NCBI GenBank assembly: GCA_905221605.1
Contig: CAJNDS010002190.1
Coordinates: forward strand, 1,839,788 to 1,903,787
Direction: 5' to 3'
Origin: Symbiodinium natans
Taxonomy: Eukaryota > Sar > Dinophyceae > Suessiales > Symbiodiniaceae
Length of the DNA: 64,000 nt
Numbering within the stretch: the first letter of the stretch is position 1; each line of letters begins with the position of its first letter. Both the position numbers and the translations under genes were made by a program. The notes under the pieces were generated by a model. That model did not search any database. It was not told the origin of the DNA and saw only the letters and a program-made list of their open reading frames with translations. Below, in pieces: positions 56,867 through 64,000 of the stretch.

Positions 56867-56917
56867 CCCCTCATCCCGAAGAGGTGTCCTTCGGAGCGCA
56901 TCCTCCAGGGCGGAGAC
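56867..56917 (-). CDS. Exon 6 of minus-strand coiled-coil gene
   Basis: After ATTCGAG| it reads VSALEDALRRTPLRDE plus two bases (phase 2) before a probable GA donor (GAGGG|GACCC). The exact 3' border is inferred from the phase needed by exon 7. Confidence 0.55.
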
Positions 56918-57069
56918 CTCGAATTTTGATCTTCGGGGTTTAGGGTTTAGGGTTTCGGGTTTAGGGTTTAGGGTTTAGGGTTTAGGGTTTAGGGTGCAAA
57001 CTCCCCCAGGATTTAGGGTTTCGGGTTTAGGGGTTAGGGGTTCGGGTTTAGAGGTTAGGAAAGAAGGAT

Positions 57070-57140
57070 TAAAAAAAGGAGAGAGAGAGAGAGAGAGCTA
57101 GAGAGAGGGAGAGAGAAAGCGAGAGAGAGAGAGAGAGAGC
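57070..57140. repeat. GA-rich microsatellite
   Basis: Mostly (GA)n with CTAGAG and GGGAGA interruptions. Confidence 0.9.
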
Positions 57141-57557
57141 GTCATGCCACCTAAAGCCACAAGCCTCAACCCCTAAACCCCAAACCCCTCGCAGGTAACT
57201 TGCTGAATGGAAGCCGTTTGTGAAAGGAAGCAAAAAAGGAGACCCTGAATCATTTCGCAAGAAAAGCCTTAAACCCAAGACGGCTTAAGCCCAAACACCA
57301 AAACCCCCGAACCCCGAAACCCAAACAAACAGATACCCTGATCACCTCAGAACCCAGAACCTTTCGAAATGTAAAAGCCCGAAAGTGGCGCAAATACTTA
57401 ACACCTCAACCTCACAACCCGGTAAACCCTGAAGCCTAACCCCGAAACCCTAAACCCCAAACCCTAACCAGAATATGAACTATCCACTCGAAAGGCCCCT
57501 AAACTAAACACCCACATGGAGGTATAAGTTGTGTGACAAGAATGACGACAGAGTCTG

Positions 57558-58214
57558 TTGGAACACATTCTTGTTGCCCTCCGACATCATCTCGTAACGG
57601 CGGTTTGGCTTTCGCTGTCAAATCTCCTCACCAATCCTTGTACGAAGTCGGGCATTCGTCATCGCTTTGAAGATGGTAACCTGAAACGTGTTCTGGGCAA
57701 AGTGAAAGCCGATGGGGCGAACGTAGATTTGATACTCACGGCTGTTCATCTGCCTCAAGAGGCATGTGACCTTTGAGCCAGTCTCAACCTTGCAAACAAG
57801 TCCTTGATGGCTACCTTCAGGTTCATATACGCAGCGCCCTCTATGTTAAAACCCTAAACACCAAGCTTGGGATGTTCCGCCTTATACTAACAGTGCCTAC
57901 TAGGGATTATAACAAGGGCACCATAATCCCTATAAGGGCTCTTCGTATAAGGGGACATGCCAAATCCCTACGCCTTAAAACCCAAAACCCTAAACGCCCT
58001 AAACCTAGAACAAAACGTAGAATACGCTCTACCGGTTCTGAGACAGTATTTGGATGTTACGGCTACACCTGATCATAGAAGAGACTTTCTAGGCTTAAAG
58101 CAAATCCTTCAAACCCAACCAAGATTTCTGGAGTACCTTGCGTCTGCGCCTACGCGCTCTCCCAATTTGTTTAAGCGACATACCAAAGCTCTGACTTGCG
58201 CTTGGCAGCCGTAA
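57558..58214 (+). other. Two open frames of unknown meaning, no gene recognised
   Basis: Non-repetitive sequence around a family A element (57867-57963). A frame of 72 codons at 57558-57776 and another ending at 58214 (with LRQYLDVTATPDHRRDFLGL) are open and fairly protein-like on the plus strand. There is no chain, start context or family. They could be exons of another gene or remnants of a mobile element. Confidence 0.25.
57867..57963. mobile_element. MITE-like hairpin, family A copy 6
   Basis: TTGGGATGTTCCGCCTTATA faces TATAAGGGGACATGCCAA, with AACAGTGCCTACTAGGGATT inside. Confidence 0.75.
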
Positions 58215-58329
58215 AAAAAAACGCCCTAAACCCTAAACCCTAAACCCTAAACCCTAAACCCTAAACCCTAATCCTAAACCCTAAACCCTAAACCCTAAAA
58301 ACATGAAAAATCTCTTTCGGGTCGCCGAC

Positions 58330-58371
58330 CTGGCGGCGGTGCTGGTCCACGGCCCCCTGCATCTGCTGTGC
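58330..58371 (-). CDS. Exon 5 of minus-strand coiled-coil gene
   Basis: 42 nt between GTGGGCAG| and CAG|GTCGGCG, 14 codons AQQMQGAVDQHRRQ, phase 0 at both ends, canonical GT-AG. Confidence 0.6.
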
Positions 58372-59048
58372 CTGCCCACTCTGGCGGCCTGGCGAGGTGT
58401 AGTCACGGGGTTTCCCCTACTGCCCCCCTTCCATACAGGGTTTAAGGCTTCGGGCTTAGGGTTTAGGGTTTAGGGTTTCGGCTACCCCCGCCAGGTTCCC
58501 CCCCTGAAAAAACCTTAAGTAGGCTGGAATATCCATAAATAATGAGGGGAAACCCTGGGGGGGGGGGTAGTAGAGAGGGGGGGGGGTAGTAGGGGGGTCT
58601 TGGTCCCAAACAACGGAGAGAAGCGCCCCCTAAACCCTAAGCCCTAAGACCTAAGCCCTAAACCCTAAACCCTAAACTCAACTTCCTAAACCCTCAAGCT
58701 GCCGGTTTAGGGTTGAGGGTTAAGGGTTGAGGGTTTAGGGTTGAGGGTTCAGCCGGGTTTGTGAGAGTGTTGAGGGCTCAGTGGCCCTTAACTCCAAACA
58801 TTCCCGCTCAAAAAACAAACAACTCTTCAATTCAAGGTAAACCTGAAGGTTTGTTCCTCAAAACTCAAAAGAAAAAACAAACCCTGAACCCTTAAACCCC
58901 AAAATGCCCTCAAAGAGATAAGAGCTCTTCAAAGAGGGCCCCCCGAAACCCTAAACTCCTAAACTCCTAAACTCCTAAACTCCTAAACCCTAAACCCTAA
59001 ACCCTAAACCCTAAATCCTAGGCCCAGGCCCCGAAAGCCTTCCATGTC

Positions 59049-59081
59049 CAGCACGGCGGCCGCCAGGCGGTCCTTTTCGGC
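59049..59081 (-). CDS. Exon 4 of minus-strand coiled-coil gene
   Basis: After CTCGAGAG| it reads AEKDRLAAAVL in phase 0. The donor is uncertain (GA at 59048, or GT six bases earlier); both keep phase 0. The open frame continues for LDMEGFRGLG. Confidence 0.5.
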
Positions 59082-59149
59082 CTCTCGAGGTGCTAGAGGC
59101 CCAAGGGGCCCACATAAAACCCCTAAAGGTTTCAGGGTTCAGGGTTTTG

Positions 59150-59350
59150 GGTTTGGGGTTTAGGGTTTAGGGTTTAGGGTTTGGGGTTTAGGGTTTAGGG
59201 TTTAGGGTGTAGGGTTTAGGGTTTGGGGTTTAGGGTTTAGGGTTTAGGGTTTAGGGTTTAGGGTTTAGGGTTTAGGGTTTAGGGTTTAGGGTTTAGGGTT
59301 TAGGGTGCATAGGGTTTAGGGTTTAGGGTTTAGGGTTTGGGGTCTAGCGT
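59150..59350. repeat. Telomeric array (TTTAGGG)n with variants
   Basis: About twenty-five units including TTTGGGG and TGTAGGG variants. Confidence 0.95.
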
Positions 59351-59467
59351 TTAGGGTATGCGCCGGAATATCTACAGGATCTCAGGGGCCTTGGGCTCAT
59401 TCCTTGGCTGACTGCTCCAGAGCAGGTGCGCTAGATGAGGAGGCGACAAGCGAATGAGGGCTTGAAG

Positions 59468-59563
59468 AGGGGGCTTACGAAAATTAGGGGACTCCCGAAA
59501 ATAGCCCCCCAAAGAGTGGGATCCCGGATACTCAGGACCCCAACAAGGTTCCCCTAATTTCGA
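59468..59563. mobile_element. Palindromic element, family D copy 3
   Basis: GGGGGCTTACGAAAATTAGG faces CCCCTAATTTCG, with the family's GTGGGATCCC in the middle. Confidence 0.65.
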
Positions 59564-59669
59564 AAAAAAAAACCCTAAACCCTAAGCCCTAAACCCTAAA
59601 CCCCAAACCCCAAACCCTAAACCCTAAACCCCCAAGCCCCCAAGTAGCCTCGGGGGCTGAACTTTAAAC

Positions 59670-59732
59670 TTCTCCCGGCGCCTGGCAGCGGCGGACTTCG
59701 ATTTGCCACCTCTCGGCCATCTTCTCCGCGTC
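59670..59732 (-). CDS. Exon 3 of minus-strand coiled-coil gene
   Basis: 63 nt between CACCTGTAG| and GAA|GTTTAAAG, 21 codons DAEKMAERWQIEVRRCQAPG plus Glu, phase 0 at both ends, canonical GT-AG. Its first codons continue the heptads of exon 2. Confidence 0.65.
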
Positions 59733-59754
59733 CTACAGGTGTCGGAGTTCAGGG

Positions 59755-60113
59755 TTTGGGGTTTAGGGTTTAGGGTTTAGGGTTTGGGGTTTGGGGTTTG
59801 GGGTTTAGGGTTTAGGGTTTGGGGTTTCGGGTTTGGGGTTTGGGGTTTGGGGTTTGGGGTTTGGGGTTTGGGTTTGGGGTTTGGGGGTTGGGGTTGGGGG
59901 GGTTTGGGGTTTGGGGTTTGGGGTTTGGGGTTTGGGGTTTGGGGTTTGGGGTTTGGGGTTTGGGGTTTGGGGTTTGGGGTTTGGGGTTTGGGGTTTGGGG
60001 TTTGGGGTTTGGGGTGGGGTTTGGGGTTTGGGGTTGGGGGTTTGGGGTTTGGGGTTTGGGGTTTGGGGTTTGGGGTTTGGGGTTTGGGGTTTGGGGTTTG
60101 GGGTTTGGGGTTT
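59755..60113. repeat. Telomere-variant array (GGGGTTT)n
   Basis: About forty-five units of TTTGGGG with a few irregular units. It gives long open frames in all frames on both strands (GLGFGVWG or PNPKPQT repeats), which are repeat artefacts. It has G-quadruplex potential and lies in the intron between exons 2 and 3. Confidence 0.97.
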
Positions 60114-60350
60114 GGCAACCTCAGCCGCAGGGCTGGTTCGGGGGGGCGTCTACTCCTTAATTAAAGGGTCTCGGGCTCTCTGGGCACGTGAGGGTGGAGG
60201 CCTTGGCGCAATGGGGGACTTCGGGACGCAGGCTCCTATATATACACTAAAAAACGCTACAAAGCCCTACGTAAGCTCCAAAAAAAAAGGCAAACCCTGT
60301 AAGCTCCAAAAACCATCATGCGGAGCACCGAAAAAGTGTGCCCGACACAC

Positions 60351-60410
60351 CTGCTGCTTCTTCTCAGCCATGAGGGCCGTCGCCTGCCGCTCCTTCACAT
60401 ACTGCTGTAC
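60351..60410 (-). CDS. Exon 2 of minus-strand coiled-coil gene
   Basis: 60 nt between CGGCAG| and CAG|GTGTGTCGG, 20 codons reading VQQYVKERQATALMAEKKQQ, phase 0 at both ends. A textbook coiled-coil sequence with canonical GT-AG borders. Confidence 0.7.
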
Positions 60411-60877
60411 CTGCCGCCGTGGTTTTCGGGTTTAGGGTTTAGGGTACCTTCCGAAGCACTGTTCTCTTCGGGAATGTAAAGCTACATGCAGCGTGAATCA
60501 TCGCGTCTCAGCCACCGGTAGCAAACCGCCGGACCAGAACCAAACACAGAACAAACACAAACCATCCGCAAGAAGACAGACGCGGTAATTTCCCTCCCTC
60601 AGTCAGGACAGAATGTTGGTTTTTTGGATCGAAGTTTTTGTCAGGGCTCAAGGCTCAGCGTGCAGGGCACCTCTGTTCTAGCTCTCAGTTGTGCGTCGGG
60701 CTTAGGGCTTAGGGCTTAGAGTTTGGGGGGTTTGAGGTTTAGGAAGCTAGGGTTTAAGGTTTGAGGCAGAGGGATCTTCACGCGGGGTTCTCGGAGGTGC
60801 CAGAGGCTTTGAAAGGGCACACGATCGATCTTCTGGCTCATCTCAAGCCTGAGCAAGGCGCCGGTTTAGGGTTAAGG

Positions 60878-61045
60878 CTCAGGGTTCAGGGTTCAGGGCG
60901 TAGGGTTCAGGGTTCAGGGTTCAGGGTTCAGGGTTCAGGGTTCAGGGTTCAGGGTTCAGGGTTCAGGGTTCAGGGTTCAGGGTTCAGGGTTCAGGGTTCA
61001 GGGTTCAGGGTTCAGGGTTTAGGGTTTAGGGTTTAGGGTTTAGGC
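60878..61045. repeat. Telomere-variant array (TTCAGGG)n
   Basis: About eighteen homogeneous TTCAGGG units ending in four TTTAGGG units. The first 30 bp are irregular. Just left of it, 60761-60865 reads as protein on both strands (plus: HAGFSEVPEALKGHTIDLLA), unresolved. Confidence 0.95.
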
Positions 61046-61784
61046 TTCAAAAACGATGGTCCCTGGATATGAGGCTCCGTATTCTCATAGGAACCCCACA
61101 AGGACTCAAAATCCCATGGGCCGCAAAGAGCCTCCAGCCTTCAACTCTTAAGCCCGGAAGCCGATGAGCCGGTCAGCCCTGAACTAGGGCCTACTAAGCC
61201 CTGAGTCCTGGACCCCTGAACCCCAAAGCCTAAACCCTAAACCCTAAACCCTAAACCCTAAACCCTAAACCCTAAACCCTCAAATCTCAAAACTACCAAC
61301 CCAATCTTCAGGGCTCTCGGGATCCTTTGAAGCTGTGCGGCCGGGACCCATGACATGTTCGTACCCACAAGAGCCCGATACCCCTTGCTGTTAAGGGTTT
61401 AGGGTTTAGAGTATAGGGTTTAGGGTTTAGGGTTTAGGGTTTAGGGTTCAGGGCTCAGGGTTTAGATAAGCAAATATGCCCAAGTCATGTTGAGGGTCCG
61501 TATACAATTTGAGGTTAATATTCCCTAATTCAGGGGGAATTGGACTCTTCGGGTAGATAAGGCGTTTTAAACCCAAACTGGGCCTTTAAAGGGTTTGGTG
61601 GGGTTTAGAATTTTGGGTTTGGGGTTGGAGGTTTAAGGCTGTCGCCTGTAGGGTTGAGGGTTTCGAACCCTAGGAAGACGGCAGTCAAAGCTCCGGCGCT
61701 CGGCAAGCCCAAGCCACTAAACCCTGAACTCTACTCGAACTTCCCTAAACCCCAAACCCTAAACCCCAACCCTAAACCGAAAAC

Positions 61785-61827
61785 TGTCCGTAACTGGGCC
61801 AAGAGCTCTTGCTCGTCCATGATCTTC
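61785..61827 (-). CDS. Exon 1 (first visible) of minus-strand coiled-coil gene
   Basis: 43 nt between TCTTGCAG| and ACA|GTTTTCGG. One base completes an upstream codon, then KIMDEQELLAQLRT, ending in phase 0 to join exon 2. Earlier exons should lie further right or beyond the window. Predicted protein: a long coiled coil, possibly cytoskeletal; no family named. Confidence 0.6.
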
Positions 61828-61926
61828 CTGCAAGACAGGCTTAGGGACTAGGATCTACCTGGGCACGCCCCCCCCAACGAAATTATCAGGGTTGGGGTTT
61901 GGGGTTTGGGGTGGGGTTTTGGGGGG

Positions 61927-62520
61927 GCTTGGGGCTTGGGGCTTGGGGCTTGAGGCTGCTTGGGGCTGCAGCCCCAAGCAGCCCAGCCCCAAGCAGTCCC
62001 AAGCAGCCAAGCAGCCCCAAGCAGCCCCAAGCAGCCCCAAGCAGCCCCAAGCAGCCCCAAGCAGCCCCAAGCAGCCCCAAGCAGCCCCAAGCAGCCCCAA
62101 GCAGCCCCAAGCAGCCCCAAGCAGCCCCAAGCTGCCCAAGCAGGCTCCAAGCAGCCCCAAGCAGCCCCAAGCAGCCCCAAGCAGCCCCAAGCTGCCCAAG
62201 CAGGCTCCAAGCCCCAAGCAGCCCCAAGCAGCCCCAAGCAGCCCCAAGCAGCCCCAAGCAGCCCCAAGCTGCCCAAGCAGGCTCCAAGCAGCCCCAAGCA
62301 GCCCCAAGCAGCCCCAAGCAGCCCCAAGCTGCCCAAGCAGGCTCCAAGCCCCAAGCCCCAAGCTCCAAGCCCTCAAGCCCCCAAGCCCCAAGCCCCAGCC
62401 CCCAAGCCGCTGCTTGGCTGCTTGGGCCTGTTGGGCTTGGGGCTTGGGGCTTGGGGCTTGGGGCTTGGGGCTTGGGGCTTGGGGCTTGGGGCTTGGGGCT
62501 TGGGGCTTGGGGCTTGGGGA
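61927..62520. repeat. CAGCCCCAAG minisatellite flanked by inverted GGGGCTTG arrays
   Basis: A central array of AGCCCCAAGC units (about 61965-62345), with four TGCCCAAGCAGGCTCCA interruptions at roughly regular spacing, lies between TTGGGGC runs on the left (61927-61970) and right (62428-62520). The flanks are the reverse complement of the centre, so the region could fold on itself. Long frames (AAPSSPKQPQ or LGLLGAAWG) are artefacts. Confidence 0.92.
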
Positions 62521-62770
62521 TTGGGGATTGGGGATTGGGGATTGGGGACTTGGGGATTGGGCTGGGGATTGGGGCTTGGGGCTTGGGCTCGGTCTTTCTT
62601 GGGGCTTGGGGCTTGGGGCTTGGGGCTTGATCTTGGAGCTTGGGGCTTGGGGCTTGGGGCTTGGGGCTTGGGGGCTTTGGGGCTTTGGGGCTTTGGGGCT
62701 TTGGGGCTTTGGGGCTTTGGGGCTTTGGGGCTTTGGGGCTTTGGGGCTTTACTTGGGGCTTGGGGCTTGA
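62520..62770. repeat. GGGGCTTT / GGGGATT / GGGGCTT arrays
   Basis: Successive homogeneous blocks of seven- and eight-base units derived from the telomere-like GGGGCTT. Confidence 0.92.
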
Positions 62771-62962
62771 GGCTTGGGGGTAGCCTGGAGGTCCAGGAGG
62801 GGGTGAGTGGGGGCTGGCACTTTGAGAGGCCTTTGAGGCCTGTTACCCTTCCACCTCAAGAACCCGCCCCACCCAGTGCCCTCAACACCCACTACCTTCA
62901 CAAACCACCTTCACCGCCCTCACAGCGCCCCTCCCACGACCCACTTTAAAAGAAAGAGAGAC

Positions 62963-62994
<32 letters not shown>

Positions 62995-63013
62995 CGGGAG
63001 GAGAGATACAGGA

Positions 63014-63048
<35 letters not shown>

Positions 63049-64000
63049 CAAATCAAAAAGGAAGGAGAGAGAGAGAGAGAGAGAGGACAGAGAGAGAGAG
63101 AGAGGACAAAGAGAGACGCAGAGAGATGGAGAGAAGGAGAGAAGAGAGAACAGAAGAAAGAAGAGCGAGAACGTGATGCTGGTGCACACGCCACACGGGC
63201 CCTCGAGCCCGAACCGCTGATGCTCATGATGTTGGCGCACACGCGCACACGTGCGTGCGCAGCAAGCACCCCGTGCGCGCCGACATCGTGAGCATCAGCG
63301 GCGCTTTTTCCTGGGAACCAAAGAGCTTCTCAACTTATGCACTTACAGCCTTCAACGGCCCAACCCGCGAGGGAGAGAACGTGAGACTGCTGCATGAGCC
63401 GAACCACATCATGAGCATCAGCGGCTTGGACTGTCTCCCAACTACCGGCACCCATAGAACACTGGGTCGAACCCTTGACCCCAGAACCCTCAAACATCCC
63501 AACCCCAAAACTATTCAAACCGGGGGCTTTGGCGCGGCGAGGTGCTTCGAGGTGCCAAGTCCCCCCTCCCCCCCCCCGCCCGGCCTCAAAAAAAACCACC
63601 TCCGCCCCTGGCCCCCAGACAGCCTGTAGGTCCCACTGTAGGTATGCGGTGGATTGGGGTTTGATTAGGCTTTGGGTTTAGGGGGGCCACAGGTCTAGGA
63701 TCTTGAACGGGTATTTAGTGTAGACAACGCAGCTATATATATATATATATGAGGCAGGAACCTTTACGTATGATTTGACATAGGTCTTTTGTTTATATAC
63801 ATTGGACTATTTAAACCCTAATCTCTTTGGCCAGACACGTTCTGCTGCTGGCTCCTTCTGCCACAAAAGCAGAAGCATTTAAACCTTTGGAAGCCATTAT
63901 AACTATTTCTTATCTAAAACTTCAACAGGTTAACCCTTGTTTTTTTGCGGGAAAGGGAGTAACCACAGAATTGACGAGATTTCGGGCCTAGGGTAATGGA
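62771..64000. other. GA tracts and unique DNA, no gene recognised
   Basis: GA microsatellites at 62965-63145, then GC-rich unique DNA with a 20-mer repeated three times (63214-63427), a TATATA tract at 63733-63750, and AT-richer non-repetitive sequence to the end. Open frames at 63255-63629 are unrecognised. Confidence 0.5.
62965..63145. repeat. GA-rich microsatellite
   Basis: Three long (GA)n tracts interrupted by GGGAGGAGAGATACAGGAAG- and AAAACAAATC-type segments. Frames in it read RERERE or LSLSLS and are not genes. Confidence 0.95.

Noticed and set aside
60115-60135. Micro-exon between exons 2 and 3 of the coiled-coil gene
   Set aside because: A possible 13 nt AG...GT segment would break the phase that exons 2 and 3 already share.
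59777-60435. Open frames of 113-200 codons on both strands
   Set aside because: They are translations of the GGGGTTT array (GLGFGVWG and PNPKPQT repeats); both strands and several frames are open at once.
61848-62949. Open frames up to 329 codons
   Set aside because: They are made by the AGCCCCAAGC and GGGGCTT arrays; the products are simple repeats and open in several frames.
62876-63269. RERERE and SLSLSL ORFs
   Set aside because: GA microsatellite artefacts.
1-64000. Chromosome end or true telomere
   Set aside because: TTTAGGG arrays occur in both orientations throughout and never form a terminal block; the DNA is interstitial.
1-64000. CRISPR array, rRNA genes, bacterial operons
   Set aside because: No spacer-repeat pattern of CRISPR type, no rRNA-like sequence and no ribosome-binding-site/operon structure; the DNA is clearly nuclear eukaryotic.

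Overview
The window reads as nuclear DNA of a dinoflagellate, probably a photosynthetic core dinoflagellate. Four things support this. (i) Copies of the telomere unit TTTAGGG, in both orientations, are scattered over almost all 64 kb. (ii) Both LTRs of a large retrotransposon carry a 14/15 match to the 3' part of the dinoflagellate spliced leader, in sense orientation. (iii) A plastid-lumen precursor gene at 47.4-48.1 kb is interrupted by a probable GA-AG intron, a splice class known from dinoflagellates. (iv) Several other genes are cut into exons of about 14-135 nt with GT, GC or GA donors and AG acceptors.

Layout. 1-5.5 kb: telomere-repeat-rich DNA with exon-like islands of a minus-strand gene (2.2-4.1 kb) and the start of a plus-strand coiled-coil gene (from 4.55 kb). 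5.514-26.799 kb: an intact-looking 21.3 kb Ty1/copia-type LTR retrotransposon on the minus strand, lying inside an intron of that plus-strand gene. 26.9-28.8 kb: the last exons of the plus-strand gene, with a stop at 28,823. 29-37 kb: telomeric arrays, small inverted-repeat elements and exon islands, including a clear C-terminal exon at 37,186-37,320 (+). 40.3-44.6 kb: five phase-compatible exons of an Ala-rich minus-strand protein. 47.4-48.06 kb: a two-exon plastid lumen protein (-). 52.9-61.8 kb: about twelve tiny exons of a long coiled-coil protein (-). 61.9-63.2 kb: large minisatellites and GA tracts.

The retrotransposon is the most striking unit. In coding order (right to left) it has a 290 bp 5' LTR, a primer site that looks like the anticodon half of a tRNA, a coiled-coil ORF, a 1.2 kb spacer, and a 4,217-codon polyprotein (Gag-like, two CCCH fingers, protease, integrase, reverse transcriptase, RNase H, then about 2,000 extra residues with a cytosine-methyltransferase-like domain). 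These are followed by an in-frame TGA and a zinc-knuckle ORF, a KptA/Tpt1-type RNA 2'-phosphotransferase ORF with all four catalytic Arg/His positions recognisable, a zinc-ribbon ORF, a polypurine tract and the 3' LTR. The LTRs are about 97% identical and the long frames are open, so insertion was probably fairly recent.

The second theme is that introns here are built largely from telomere-like repeats. Splice donors sometimes fall exactly on a GTTTAGGG unit, and one 147 bp telomeric intron is bounded by a 14 bp direct repeat, as expected if it arose by insertion. Several families of short palindromic elements are interleaved, and some have telomeric arrays between their arms. Exon boundaries were worked out by hand from phase and splice logic, without transcript data, and should be treated as models.
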